Below, one piece after another: positions 12,083 through 20,894 of a stretch of 52,308 nucleotides of DNA. Every line of letters begins with the position of its first letter. Position 1 is the first letter of the stretch. The stretch covers positions 1-52,308 of IMG/VR virus record IMGVR_UViG_3300044726_000110. One strand, 5' to 3'. Both the position numbers and the translations under genes were made by a program. The notes under the pieces were generated by a model. That model saw nothing but the letters and a program-made list of their open reading frames with translations, was not told where the DNA came from and ran no database searches. The stretch comes from a virus.

Positions 12083-12526
12083 GTGTTTAAGAGTACGCGA
12101 AGAGATCAGGAGTGTCAGCCACTCTCCTGGACCAGCATGATCCCAACGATGAGTACAGATCCTAACGATGGCGCCACAATGGAAATATGGAGCCTAGATC
12201 CGCTCGACTGTGGCGTCTTTTGGTTGGATTTCGGCAAAATCGATGCCAACAACACTTATACAGTGCGTGTGCTGGCTTTGCTGGATAATGGCGAGGAGCG
12301 GGTTGTGAGTCGGGCGGATATCAACTTTTTGAAGCCCTTTCCGAACTGGCCGGTGAGTGTGCATGTAAATGGCACCCCGCAGCGCTTTGACGGGATCCTG
12401 GACGTTGGGTTTGATGTGTATCCCTTTGAGCGGCGTTTGACAATTGTGCAGACGCAAGGCAAGGGATCGGTGTTGCGGTGGAGCGCCTTGACGGGCTTCA
12501 CACAGCCAGCTACCGTTAGCGCGTGA
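12083..12526 (+). CDS. Hypothetical protein between terminase and portal (147 aa)
   Basis: GTG directly follows the terminase stop. The sequence is beta-rich with CGVFWLDFGK, TYTVRVLALLDNGEERVVSR and GILDVGFDVYPFERRLTIV, resembling a small immunoglobulin-like or jelly-roll sandwich. No known family. The GTGA overlap with the portal gene shows it is co-translated with it, so it may be a head accessory protein. Confidence 0.6.
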   Translation: MFKSTRRDQECQPLSWTSMIPTMSTDPNDGATMEIWSLDPLDCGVFWLDFGKIDANNTYTVRVLALLDNGEERVVSRADINFLKPFPNWPVSVHVNGTPQRFDGILDVGFDVYPFERRLTIVQTQGKGSVLRWSALTGFTQPATVSA

Positions 12527-14043
12527 GTGCTCCCCTATACCCGGTTCGAGCTTCGGAGTCGTCCTACAGCAGCCTCCCCGTGCAATACGAGACGGGGCGC
12601 AAAGAGGACCGCGGATATCGCCTGATTGGGCAGAACGGCAACGGTCGCGAGCTTCCTGAGTACATGCAGGATCGCATGATCGTCAACTCGTTCAAAGCCT
12701 GGAGGACGAACCCGCTGGCGAAGCGCATCATTGAGATGCAGCTAAACTTCATCCTTGGTAATGGGCTGAGCGTCAACGCGCCGGAACCGGAGCATGCAAG
12801 TGCCATTTTTCAGTGGTGGAATGATCCATACAACAACTGGCCGTATAAGATGCCCCGGCGACTTCGTGACCTGGGGATCTATGGGGAATGGCTCCATCGT
12901 CCCCTCGTTGACCGAGACGGCTTCGTTAGGGTTGGTGACGTACAGCCGGATGCAATCAGTGTGGTTCGCCCTGATCCACTAGACCACGGTGAGGTTGACC
13001 AGATCATCCTGAAGTCTGTTGTGCAGGGCGGGCAGGTTACCGAGCTTCCGCCCATCAACGTGATCAGGAAGCGGCTCATTGTGTACCCACAGGGCCACAT
13101 CGGGCTTGATGAGGACTACACGGGCGACCTGTTCTACTTCGGGATGAATAGGACGACTGACTCGCTGCGCGGCGTCGGTGAACTGTTCACGCTGCTCGAC
13201 TACATGGACGCGTACGATGACATGCTTTTCTCCCGTGTGGAGAAAGTGCGCCTGATGAACCAGTTCTTCTGGGATGTATCTATTGACGGTATGACTGAGA
13301 CTGAGATCGGGCAGTGGCTGGAACGTCAGACCGATTTGCCGCCGAAGGCTGGTGGCGTGTTTGCGCACAACAGCGCAATCGTGGCTCAGGCCGTTGTGCC
13401 GGACCTGAAGGCTGATGACCACAGCAAGGACGCCGAGCTGATCAACTCACATATCATCAGCGGTGCGGGCTGGCCGGGGACGTTCTTTGATAGCCCTGGA
13501 TCCGCTGGGCGCGCGGTTGGTGCGGAGATGGCCGAGCCTGCACTGAGGAATGTGGTGAACCTGCAATCCCAGGTTAACGCGATGCTGCGCTTCGAGATTG
13601 ATTATCATCTTTGGAGCATGTACAAGGCCGGTAGCTTTAAGACGGATCCCCGCGATGTTGAGTATAGCTTGAGTTTTAACAAGCCCTCTGCAAGGGATAT
13701 CTCAAGGATCGGGCCAGCGCTCAAGAACCTGATCGTGGGTATCAAGGACGCGCAGGGCATGTATGCGCTGAGCCAGGAAGAGGCGCGCCAGATCATTGTG
13801 AGCGCCGCTAACCAGCTTGGAATCAGCGATCTGCCGCTAGACATGGAACTGCCGCCCGAACTGGTGAAGATGGCCGAGGATGCCCGCACAATGGCTGCGG
13901 ACGCGATGAAGGCCAAGAGCGAACCGGCAGTGGCGGGTAAGCCTGCGGCTAATGGTAAATCGGCAAGGGAACACCTGGATGAAGTGCTACAGCCAAAGCA
14001 CAAGTCCAGCCGCCGGATCCTATGGGGAGCCGGTACAGGTTAA
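12523..14043 (+). CDS. Portal protein (506 aa)
   Basis: Length and position directly after terminase fit. N-terminal NPLAKRIIEMQLNFILGNGL and WWNDPYNNWPYKMPRRLRDL, the middle GVGELFTLLDYMDAYDDMLF and RVEKVRLMNQFFWDV (the long clip/stem helix region), then SAGRAVGAEMAEPALRNV match portal proteins of long-tailed phages (SPP1/HK97-like superfamily). It forms the dodecameric ring through which DNA is packaged. Starts with GTG in a GTGA overlap. The C-terminal about 50 residues are Ala/Lys-rich. Confidence 0.85.
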   Translation: MSAPLYPVRASESSYSSLPVQYETGRKEDRGYRLIGQNGNGRELPEYMQDRMIVNSFKAWRTNPLAKRIIEMQLNFILGNGLSVNAPEPEHASAIFQWWNDPYNNWPYKMPRRLRDLGIYGEWLHRPLVDRDGFVRVGDVQPDAISVVRPDPLDHGEVDQIILKSVVQGGQVTELPPINVIRKRLIVYPQGHIGLDEDYTGDLFYFGMNRTTDSLRGVGELFTLLDYMDAYDDMLFSRVEKVRLMNQFFWDVSIDGMTETEIGQWLERQTDLPPKAGGVFAHNSAIVAQAVVPDLKADDHSKDAELINSHIISGAGWPGTFFDSPGSAGRAVGAEMAEPALRNVVNLQSQVNAMLRFEIDYHLWSMYKAGSFKTDPRDVEYSLSFNKPSARDISRIGPALKNLIVGIKDAQGMYALSQEEARQIIVSAANQLGISDLPLDMELPPELVKMAEDARTMAADAMKAKSEPAVAGKPAANGKSAREHLDEVLQPKHKSSRRILWGAGTG

Positions 14044-14058
14044 CTAGGAGTACGCACC

Positions 14059-14478
14059 ATGTCTGAAATCGTCAATGTCCCATGTAAGTTGCGCCTGACC
14101 GAGATTCGCCGCAAGAATGGCGAGTTGGATCCTGCACTTCATGTGCAAGGGATGAGCAGGCTCAGCAACTCACTCATTGATCAAACCTGGCAGCAGAACG
14201 GTTCGTGGGTCGAACCGGTGGTCAAGATCCATGTGGACAACAACTTTGTCTACGTGGCGTTCTTGGCGCGGAGCATGGAGGAGACACCCGATGTCGGCAT
14301 CCAGTGGAGACACCGGTTTGACGACATGGCATTCAGGCGGAATGTGGAAACCGCGGTGCGCATGGCCTTTGATGACTATGCATCCGCGCGTCATGATCGC
14401 GGCTTGCTAGTCACGAAGGACGGTCTTAATATCGTCACCGTAGACGCGCTAGCCGGGCCGATGCCTGGACGAATCTAG
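14059..14478 (+). CDS. Hypothetical protein (139 aa)
   Basis: Preceded by AGGAGTACGCACC, the ribosome leader used by several virion genes, implying high expression. Contains KLRLTEIRRKNGELDPALHV, HVDNNFVYVAFLA and FRRNVETAVRMAFDDYASAR. Mixed alpha/beta, no membrane segment, no motif I know. Its place after the portal suggests a head or scaffold accessory. Confidence 0.65.
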   Translation: MSEIVNVPCKLRLTEIRRKNGELDPALHVQGMSRLSNSLIDQTWQQNGSWVEPVVKIHVDNNFVYVAFLARSMEETPDVGIQWRHRFDDMAFRRNVETAVRMAFDDYASARHDRGLLVTKDGLNIVTVDALAGPMPGRI

Positions 14479-14480
14479 AG

Positions 14481-14792
14481 GTGCTTCCGATGATTCAGGG
14501 GTTGGGGTTATTCCTTGCGGAGTCGGTCCCAATCACCTTGCCCGAAGGCGGGATCATCGGCCTTGCTACCGTTGCAGTCGGTGTACTCTGGAGGCGCGCA
14601 ATCATACTTGAGGACCGATCCCATAATGACTCGTTAGCCAGCCTCAAAGCCGTTGAAGCTATGGCGAACGCGTTGAAGGATTCGGTCAAGACCGTCGAGC
14701 GCCAAACATCTGAGATTAAGGTGCTTACGGAGGAGGTCCGCGCCCTACGTGCGCAGATCCACGATCTGCCGAGTAAGGTAGCGCACAAATGA
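14481..14792 (+). CDS. Membrane-anchored coiled-coil protein (103 aa)
   Basis: GTG start 2 bp after the previous stop. One membrane segment at about 22-42 (GIIGLATVAVGVLW), followed by a long amphipathic helix with heptads (KAVEAMANALKDSVKTVERQ, IKVLTEEVRALRAQIHDL). This layout is frequent in phage holin or spanin-like proteins and in small scaffolds; with two more membrane proteins 3' of it, lysis function is a reasonable guess. Confidence 0.62.
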   Translation: MLPMIQGLGLFLAESVPITLPEGGIIGLATVAVGVLWRRAIILEDRSHNDSLASLKAVEAMANALKDSVKTVERQTSEIKVLTEEVRALRAQIHDLPSKVAHK

Positions 14793-14971
14793 TCGTAAAG
14801 AAGCTGTTACGGGCCTTTGCGCCGTGCCGACGTTACAGTATGACTCCCGAGGTTGCAGACGCCGTTAAGTCTGCGTATGCTGAAGTCCATGCCGCGAACA
14901 CAGTCATCCAGCGCATTGCGGATGAGAATGCAGTCGCGGCGCAGAAAAAAGCGCTTCGGAGAGTCCGGTGA
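14789..14971 (+). CDS. Small hypothetical protein (60 aa)
   Basis: ATGA overlap with the membrane coiled-coil gene. Basic N-terminus MIVKKLLRAFAPCRRYSM, then a helix TPEVADAVKSAYAEVHAANT and a basic tail KKALRRVR. No family recognised; real by packing and the ATGA/GTGA couplings on both sides. Confidence 0.58.
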   Translation: MIVKKLLRAFAPCRRYSMTPEVADAVKSAYAEVHAANTVIQRIADENAVAAQKKALRRVR

Positions 14972-15291
14972 GTGAAAGCATCTACGTATCCTTGAGTGTG
15001 GTGGTCTTGGTGTCGTGGTTGGTGACGCAGGGCACCTGGTTACGGAGATTACGCCGTGCGAATGGGACGAGGCCGTTCATCCGGCTTACGTTAGCCGTAG
15101 GATCGTTGAACACCTTAATTGGTGTTCTTTTCGTCATTACCGCGTTCCACAGCGTGCCGGACGATATCTTCCACTACGCGGCGGGCTGCACCTATCGGGC
15201 GGTATCGTTGTTGACCTGCGCCCTTATGTGGCAGTTGCAGCACCGCCTCCATGATGCTAAAACTCACTTGAGTATGCACGCGGAGGAGTAA
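14968..15291 (+). CDS. Membrane protein, holin-like (107 aa)
   Basis: GTG start with 4-bp overlap. Three hydrophobic spans by eye: ISVVVLVSWLVTQ region at 5-20, LTLAVGSLNTLIGVLFVITAF at about 40-60 and AVSLLTCALMWQLQ near 80-92, with basic residues between. Class and size fit a holin, but no holin family is recognised. Clusters with two other membrane proteins before the capsid gene, an unusual place for lysis genes. Confidence 0.62.
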   Translation: MSESIYVSLSVVVLVSWLVTQGTWLRRLRRANGTRPFIRLTLAVGSLNTLIGVLFVITAFHSVPDDIFHYAAGCTYRAVSLLTCALMWQLQHRLHDAKTHLSMHAEE

Positions 15292-15292
15292 T

Positions 15293-15493
15293 ATGGGTGA
15301 CCTAGATCCAAGAGGTCCGTTCAGAGTGGCGGCGGCTGCGGTCAGCGGCGCGCTTACGCTCACGCTCAATGCGGTGTTCCCAGATGTCCCCACGGAGATC
15401 TGGATCGCCTGGGGCGCGGCAATCATGGCTATCGTCGGCGTCGGCGAAGTCATCTACGATGGGCGGCGTAAGCCAGTGGTGCCCGTTCCGTAA
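15293..15493 (+). CDS. Small membrane protein, holin candidate (66 aa)
   Basis: ATG 15293, just after GCGGAGGAGTAAT, a clear ribosome site. One hydrophobic segment AAAAVSGALTLTLNAVF and a second IWIAWGAAIMAIVGVGEVIY make a two-span protein with short charged ends, as in class II holins. No enzyme motif. Interpretation as holin is inference from size and topology. Confidence 0.6.
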   Translation: MGDLDPRGPFRVAAAAVSGALTLTLNAVFPDVPTEIWIAWGAAIMAIVGVGEVIYDGRRKPVVPVP

Positions 15494-15501
15494 ATTTGTA
15501 G

Positions 15502-18123
15502 TTGACGGCTGCGCCGCGTGAGGTTACTCTTGCGCGGCGAGCCAGTCAGGTTGTCCTCGTGGTGCAAGTTACCGAAAGTGTAGCGTCGCTTCAAGCGGCG
15601 CTTTCTGCTGTCCGTAACGCCTTCGACGCGAATGTGCTCGAAGAAGATGCCGTTACCCGGCTGCGGTACATCCAGGGCGCGCTCTCAGTGGCGGTTAATG
15701 GTGACTGGGTTAGCCCAGTGGGGATCCCCAGTGTCGAGGCTCTGGCCGGATGGCCCGCCGAGACTGCGAGTGAAGCTGGCGCGAAGTTCAGCGCCGCCAC
15801 CCGTGCCGCCATCCTTAGTATGGCAGACACGCTCAAGGGACTCCTGGGTACGCAGCCCGACGATGCCGACAAGACTGCGCTCACTGCCGCCGTTGACGAG
15901 ATCAACGACAGCGTCGAGGCCATGATCAAGGAAATCATGGGGAAGAGCGAACCGGCGACCGAGTCGCTGGCCGCGATCACGTTCTCGTCCATGACGTTCG
16001 TGCAGGAAGGTACTGTTCCTGCGGACGCCAAGTACCGGATGTTCGTCATCCGCGAAGGCTTGAGCGGCAACCGCAATAACTGGACAAGGCCGGTATTGGA
16101 GGCCGCTACGGCAAGCCTTAATAACCGGCCTATCTTCTTGGACCATGCGCGCGGTAGTGAACGGGGCGCGCCTGAGCCACGGAGCCTTGCTGACCGCGTG
16201 GGCTGGTGGAGCGATCCCGCCTACGTCAAGGATTACCCCGTCAGCGAGGGCGTGAAGGCGAGTGGCATCATTGCTACCGCCAATATTCTTAGGCACTCAG
16301 CGCATTCCTGGGTCAATGACATGATCAAGGAATCGCTTGAACGCAACATGCCGGAACTCGTGGGCGTAAGTGTTGACGCCGCAATCACGGGCAAGGTCAA
16401 GACCGGATCAGATGGAAAGATGTTCCGGGACATCGAGAGCATCGTTGGGTGGCACTCGGCCGATTTGGTCGCGACCCCCGGCGCTGGTGGACAACCATTG
16501 GCGGTCCTTGAAGGATTGCTACGCGACGAGGAGATCATGGCACTCGAAGATATGACTCTCGAAAGTCTGCGGGAAGCGCGACCGGAACTCTATGAGGCCA
16601 TCGTCGCGCAGGCCAAGGAAGGGATGGTTCCGGTAACGGAAGCCACGCCTCCCCCGCCCGCAGCAGATCCGCCGCCGGCCCCAGCCGACGACAAGACCGA
16701 TGCTGTCACGGAGACGCTCACGCGCATCCAGCAGATCGAAACCAACATGAAGCTCACGCAGCAGGCGGCTGTCGTTGAGGCCATGCTGATCACTTCGGTA
16801 CTTCCCGAAGAGGTCCGCAAAGTCATCCGCACGGAGATCGGCACCACCGAACTCCGCACCGTGGAGGAACTTCAGGCCACCATCGACAAGTACGTCTCCG
16901 TGGCGCGGACGCTGGTGCAGGAGTCCCAGACCCTGACCAACACCACGCTGATCCCGTTCAGGGGCAGCGTCGTGATGGAAGGCCAGAACACTCCGCTCGA
17001 CCAGGTGATGAACGCGCTCGACGACTGGTTCGGTGCCGGGGATCCTGCCAAGAAAGGCACCTTCCGGCCCATCGAGTCGATGCGGCAGTTCTACCAGGCC
17101 GTCACCGGCGACTACGATTTCAACGGCGTGTACAACGCCAAGGAATCCGCCATCGGCAGCTACCTCGACATGCGTGTTACCGAGGCTCTCCCCGGTCAAA
17201 CACACATCGTCGGCGGCTCCACGATCACGCTTCCCAGCCTGTTCGGGCTGTCGATGAACCGGGCGCTCACCAAGAAGTACGCGGCACAGCGTCTCTGGTG
17301 GGAGCCGGTTGTTGAGAAGAAGCGCCTCAACAACTTCAAGGAGCAGGAGCGCACCCGGCTGCACTCCTTCGGATCTCTGACCCAGCGCACAGTCGGTACT
17401 GAAGAGTACGTCGAACTGGACTGGGCTGAGACGAAGGAAGTGTACACGCCGACCGGATACGGCAACGTTGTCCCGGTCAACCGGCGCGGCTTCATCAACG
17501 ACGACATGGAAGGCATTCGCCGGATTCCCACCCTGCTGGGCGAATCCGCTGGATACACCATCAACGAAGTCGTTGCTGCTCTCTTCACCGCCAACTCGGG
17601 CGCAGGCGTTGCCCTCACCGATACGTTCGCTGTGTTCCACGCCAACCACCAGGGCAACCTGGGATCGGCGGCGCTGGACCAAGCGTCCCTCGAAGCGGCC
17701 ATCGTGCTCGTCTCGGGCATGACCAACGATGCGTCGAAGGCAATCGGCTGGCAGTTGAAGCACCTGTTGGTGCCGAACACGCTGATGCCGACCGCCTACC
17801 GGCTCACTCAGTCCCAGCAGACGCCGGGAACCGCGAACAACGATCCGAACTTCATCGCTTCCCAGTGGGGCGTGTCGAACGTGATCTACGTTCCGCAGTT
17901 CAACGCCGACGCCAACAACTGGTACGCGATGGCAGACCCGTCCGAGATCACGCTGATTGAAGTCGGCTTCATCCTCGGCCAGGAAGAGCCTGCCATGTTC
18001 GTCCAGAACGGGCCGACCGAGGGCATCGTCTTCACCAACGATGTCATCAACTACAAGGTCCGTCACGAATATGGCGCGGACTTCATCGATTACCGCGGCG
18101 CTTACGGCGCAGTCGTCGCCTAA
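15502..18123 (+). CDS. Prohead protease, scaffold and major capsid protein fused (873 aa)
   Basis: One continuous frame, TTG start at 15502. Residues about 155-345 are a capsid maturation protease: FVIREGLSGNRNNWTRPVLE, PIFLDHARG with H215, and LVGVSVDAAITG with S290. A Pro-rich linker (about 382-400) and a helical scaffold-like region follow. From about 480 the sequence reads as a major capsid protein of the Mu gpT/HK97-fold type, ending YGADFIDYRGAYGAVVA. The first 155 residues are Ala-rich helix of unknown role. Self-cleavage would release capsid subunits. Fusion of all three is unusual but no frameshift is visible. Confidence 0.85.
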   Translation: MTAAPREVTLARRASQVVLVVQVTESVASLQAALSAVRNAFDANVLEEDAVTRLRYIQGALSVAVNGDWVSPVGIPSVEALAGWPAETASEAGAKFSAATRAAILSMADTLKGLLGTQPDDADKTALTAAVDEINDSVEAMIKEIMGKSEPATESLAAITFSSMTFVQEGTVPADAKYRMFVIREGLSGNRNNWTRPVLEAATASLNNRPIFLDHARGSERGAPEPRSLADRVGWWSDPAYVKDYPVSEGVKASGIIATANILRHSAHSWVNDMIKESLERNMPELVGVSVDAAITGKVKTGSDGKMFRDIESIVGWHSADLVATPGAGGQPLAVLEGLLRDEEIMALEDMTLESLREARPELYEAIVAQAKEGMVPVTEATPPPPAADPPPAPADDKTDAVTETLTRIQQIETNMKLTQQAAVVEAMLITSVLPEEVRKVIRTEIGTTELRTVEELQATIDKYVSVARTLVQESQTLTNTTLIPFRGSVVMEGQNTPLDQVMNALDDWFGAGDPAKKGTFRPIESMRQFYQAVTGDYDFNGVYNAKESAIGSYLDMRVTEALPGQTHIVGGSTITLPSLFGLSMNRALTKKYAAQRLWWEPVVEKKRLNNFKEQERTRLHSFGSLTQRTVGTEEYVELDWAETKEVYTPTGYGNVVPVNRRGFINDDMEGIRRIPTLLGESAGYTINEVVAALFTANSGAGVALTDTFAVFHANHQGNLGSAALDQASLEAAIVLVSGMTNDASKAIGWQLKHLLVPNTLMPTAYRLTQSQQTPGTANNDPNFIASQWGVSNVIYVPQFNADANNWYAMADPSEITLIEVGFILGQEEPAMFVQNGPTEGIVFTNDVINYKVRHEYGADFIDYRGAYGAVVA

Positions 18124-18129
18124 CAGAGA

Positions 18130-18155
18130 GGGGGCTGCACATTGCAGCCCCCTTT
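18130..18155 (+). terminator. Rho-independent terminator after the capsid gene
   Basis: GGGGGCTGCA paired with TGCAGCCCCC around a 3-nt loop, then TTT. Six bases after the capsid stop codon. Probably lets the capsid be made in excess of the downstream tail genes. Confidence 0.8.
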
Positions 18156-18174
18156 CAAAACGCAAACTTGTGGG

Positions 18175-18203
18175 TAGACATTTCGATATCCGCGTGGTAC
18201 GTT
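18175..18203 (+). promoter_or_regulatory. Possible promoter of the connector-tail operon
   Basis: TAGACA, 17-bp spacer, TACGTT, located right after the capsid terminator. A leader of about 100 nt follows with GAGGT/ACCTC pairing and CCTACTCCCTACTACC repeats before the 18312 gene. Hexamers match only partly. Confidence 0.45.
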
Positions 18204-18311
18204 CCCGTCAGCACTGGTAGTTGGGCGAGAGTCCAGAGGTTACGGGAGTCGGACAGTAGCGCGGATAAGAGGTGAAAGCCTACTCCCTACTACCTCGATG
18301 GAGTACCCAAC

Positions 18312-19232
18312 ATGGCCGGTGAAACAGGATTCCCTGGTGGCATCCTTACCCGTGGCAACCAGCCGTTTCTTCCGGCTGGTCGGGCAGCTTCGCAGATCTT
18401 GCGAATCCTCGCCAACGTAACCCAGAACGACCCCAACGTGATCGGCAGCGACACGTACCGGGCCGCGAACATCGCGACCGACAGCACCAAGACGGTCACC
18501 GGCCTCGCGACCACCGGCCCCGGCAACAGCCCGCAGGCCACCATCACGATGGCGGCGCACGGCCTCAAGGTCAATGACGTAATCCGCATTGAGAACGAGA
18601 TCATGCTCGTCATCGGTGTGCTGAACGTCAACCAGATCGTGGTCCGGCGCGGCACGCATGGCACGTCCATTGCGACACACGCTGACGCCACCGCGATCTT
18701 CGTGGAAGTGGCACTCGGCGGGGGCAGCATCCCGGTCGCGATGAACAACGGCGTCACCCCGACGCTGTACACCGCGAGCCTGGTGTGGGCGATCAATAAT
18801 TTGGGTAGGGAGCGCGTCAAGGCTTACCTGATCGACGTGAACACCGTGCTGGTCGTGGCCTGCGATAGGCCCGCCAAAGATGGCGGCGCGCCGAGGTCGG
18901 GTGCCAGCGCAATCGCTACCACCGAAACCTTCACTTCTGGCTCCAACGTCTGGGATGCGGCGACACTCGCCGGTGGCCGCGATGCTGGTGGCGTGGAAAT
19001 GATCAGGCATGTCCCCACGGCGGCGCAAGTCACCGCTGGCAAGATCGTGCTGGCCTTCCCCTACGTCCCGGTCGTGGAAGCGATCTACGCTCAGGTCACC
19101 TCGTCCGGTGCCGTCAAGGTCTGGGATGGCGCAGCCACCGTCTCGGGCACCAACGTCGTCATCGACAACGCGGGCGGCGTTGACTGGGCCGCAACCGACA
19201 CGCTCTGGATCTTCATCCGAGCCACCACGTAG
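18312..19232 (+). CDS. Probable head decoration or virion structural protein (306 aa)
   Basis: ATG preceded by GGAGTACCCAAC. Sequence is beta-rich and Ala/Thr/Gly-rich: ATITMAAHGLKVNDVIRIEN, IVVRRGTHGTSIATHADATA and a C-terminal FPYVPVVEAIYAQVTSSGAV/KVWDGAATVSG module ending WIFIRATT. The DVIRIENEIMLV stretch resembles beta-sandwich decoration or tail proteins. Its place right after the capsid, behind its own promoter, fits a capsid-decorating protein. No specific family claimed. Confidence 0.65.
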   Translation: MAGETGFPGGILTRGNQPFLPAGRAASQILRILANVTQNDPNVIGSDTYRAANIATDSTKTVTGLATTGPGNSPQATITMAAHGLKVNDVIRIENEIMLVIGVLNVNQIVVRRGTHGTSIATHADATAIFVEVALGGGSIPVAMNNGVTPTLYTASLVWAINNLGRERVKAYLIDVNTVLVVACDRPAKDGGAPRSGASAIATTETFTSGSNVWDAATLAGGRDAGGVEMIRHVPTAAQVTAGKIVLAFPYVPVVEAIYAQVTSSGAVKVWDGAATVSGTNVVIDNAGGVDWAATDTLWIFIRATT

Positions 19233-19244
19233 GAGTACGCAGTC

Positions 19245-19802
19245 ATGGCAGAACTTTCCGAATTCGACGCGATGCGCCTCGCGGTCAAGCAAGAGGCGAA
19301 GAATTCTCTGGAGGATGCGCACACGTATCTGAAGGACAACTACATCGTTGCGAAGTTGACGGAATTCGCGGAGGAGGCCGGGATTGAAGACCCGGCCACC
19401 ACCAAGGATCCCCTCATTGAGCAACTGATCGCCAAGCTCACCAGTGGTGAGGATGCGGAAACCGGCGACGAGTCCGAGGCCGAGGAGGAATCCGAGGCTG
19501 AGGATGAAGAAGCAGTCCCCGACGAAAAAAGCGTACTCTCGTCGGGGAAGGGGCGTGCGAAGGGCGTATCTCTCCCAGCGAAGGTGGCTTCATATCCACC
19601 GGACCAACTCTGGCCGCAGATCTCTGGCTGGGAACTCGACCAGGGTCTGGACGAGGACGCCCAAGCCGCCTACAGCGAAGATGAGCTTCGTGAATACCTC
19701 GCCTACCTGTGGGCCGAGGGACGCACGGGCCAGGATCCGGCGAGGCGCCTGCGTATCGTCGATTACAAATTCAAGGGAATCAACAGGCCGGAGGCCGAGT
19801 AA
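19245..19802 (+). CDS. Acidic virion-region protein (185 aa)
   Basis: Preceded by AGGAGTACGCAGTC. N-terminal helix MAELSEFDAMRLAVKQEAKN, then a very acidic stretch at about 70-95 (EDAETGDESEAEEESEAEDE), and a folded C-terminal part with YPPDQLWPQISGWELDQGLD. This may be a connector or head-completion gene (short, acidic, before adaptor genes), but no domain is recognised. Confidence 0.62.
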   Translation: MAELSEFDAMRLAVKQEAKNSLEDAHTYLKDNYIVAKLTEFAEEAGIEDPATTKDPLIEQLIAKLTSGEDAETGDESEAEEESEAEDEEAVPDEKSVLSSGKGRAKGVSLPAKVASYPPDQLWPQISGWELDQGLDEDAQAAYSEDELREYLAYLWAEGRTGQDPARRLRIVDYKFKGINRPEAE

Positions 19803-20164
19803 TGGGTTTCCACATGTACGAGGGGGTCGGGGACGGGAACGGCACGTTCACGGTGCGCGGGCCGGTGAGCGGCCTCCTCGAAGCCATCAGTATCAGCGAT
19901 GATGCTGACGCGTCCAACGTCGCCAAAACGGTGCAGATCGTGGCGACGTTGGCTGAGGGGCTGACCTTCAACTTCGGCGCACCCACCATCGTCGGCAATA
20001 CGCCGATCCAGCTTCGTCCGCGTGTGTTGGCGAATAACGCCGCCGACTTCACGACCATCGCCAACGTCTACGAGCGATACTGGATCAATGGTAAGGTTTC
20101 CTTCGTGGTAGCCTCCGCTGATGCCGGCGACATCACCCGAGTTCGGTTGATCGTGGAGCAGTAA
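19802..20164 (+). CDS. Small virion protein (120 aa)
   Basis: TAATG overlap fixes the start at 19802. MGFHMYEGVGDGNGTFTVRG, SISDDADASNVAKTVQIVAT and ITRVRLIVEQ: an all-beta, Gly/Asn-rich protein lying between capsid and adaptor genes. No family recognised; likely head decoration or stopper. Confidence 0.62.
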   Translation: MGFHMYEGVGDGNGTFTVRGPVSGLLEAISISDDADASNVAKTVQIVATLAEGLTFNFGAPTIVGNTPIQLRPRVLANNAADFTTIANVYERYWINGKVSFVVASADAGDITRVRLIVEQ

Positions 20165-20165
20165 A

Positions 20166-20894
20166 GTGGTCGTTACCGTTGAAGCTCTGCGGACAGATGT
20201 GCGTGCCAAGTTCCAGAATCTGGACCCTGGCATGTTTTCTGATGAGGCGTTGGACCTGGACATCCGTCTGGGTCTTTCGAGGTTGTCGTCAGATCGCCCG
20301 TACGAGGCCAACTACACACTGGCCGCGACGGGCGAGAAGCACAACCTCAACAGCCTGATCTCCAACTGGCTGCATGACTTCTCCGTGATCAAGTCCATCT
20401 GGTTGCCGACACCGACAACCAGCATGGGCCGCGTTGACGCGCTCAAGTCGGATACGTACCGCGTGGTCACGATGGGGAGCACGGACTGGTTGTATGTGAG
20501 CGGTGGCGTGAGTAGCAGCGGCGCACTCATCGTGTACACCATCCCGCATACGTTGACAGGGATAGCGGGTGCAGCAGTTACGACCGTTCCGGATCTGCTG
20601 TACCCGCCCCTGCTCCACATAACGGGCCACCACGTCGCGATGAGCCAGGCATCCAAGATGAGCGGCCAGCGCGACAAGCAGATGCCTGCGGACTTCGTCA
20701 ACTTCGGCACCAGCAACGCGGACCAGTATCGGCGGCAGGCGCGCGAGTTTGAGCGCGACTACCTCAGTGCGATGAATCTGTCATTCGACCGGCCCAAGGC
20801 AATCGGCATGGTGCGGAATATGCCGTCACAGACGCCGACCGGCGAGCCGTGGATGACGCATCGCACGACCGGGGTGGGATACAGTGGCCGTTAG
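20166..20894 (+). CDS. Head-tail adaptor-like protein (242 aa)
   Basis: GTG start. N-terminal helices LRTDVRAKFQNLDPGMFSDE/ALDLDIRLGLSRLSSDRP match the helical opening of connector/adaptor proteins; middle beta strands and a C-terminal basic helix (NADQYRRQAREFERDYLSAM). Order head, adaptor, terminator, tube fits this slot. Assignment rests on gene order and the N-terminal helix pattern. Confidence 0.68.
   Translation: MVVTVEALRTDVRAKFQNLDPGMFSDEALDLDIRLGLSRLSSDRPYEANYTLAATGEKHNLNSLISNWLHDFSVIKSIWLPTPTTSMGRVDALKSDTYRVVTMGSTDWLYVSGGVSSSGALIVYTIPHTLTGIAGAAVTTVPDLLYPPLLHITGHHVAMSQASKMSGQRDKQMPADFVNFGTSNADQYRRQAREFERDYLSAMNLSFDRPKAIGMVRNMPSQTPTGEPWMTHRTTGVGYSGR

Noticed and set aside
16519-18165. 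548-codon open frame on the minus strand opposite the capsid gene
   Set aside because: A shadow caused by GC-rich third positions; the plus frame has clear capsid motifs.
18240-19424. 394-codon open frame on the minus strand opposite the 18312 gene
   Set aside because: Same cause; Arg/Asp-rich composition and antisense to a gene with a good ribosome site.
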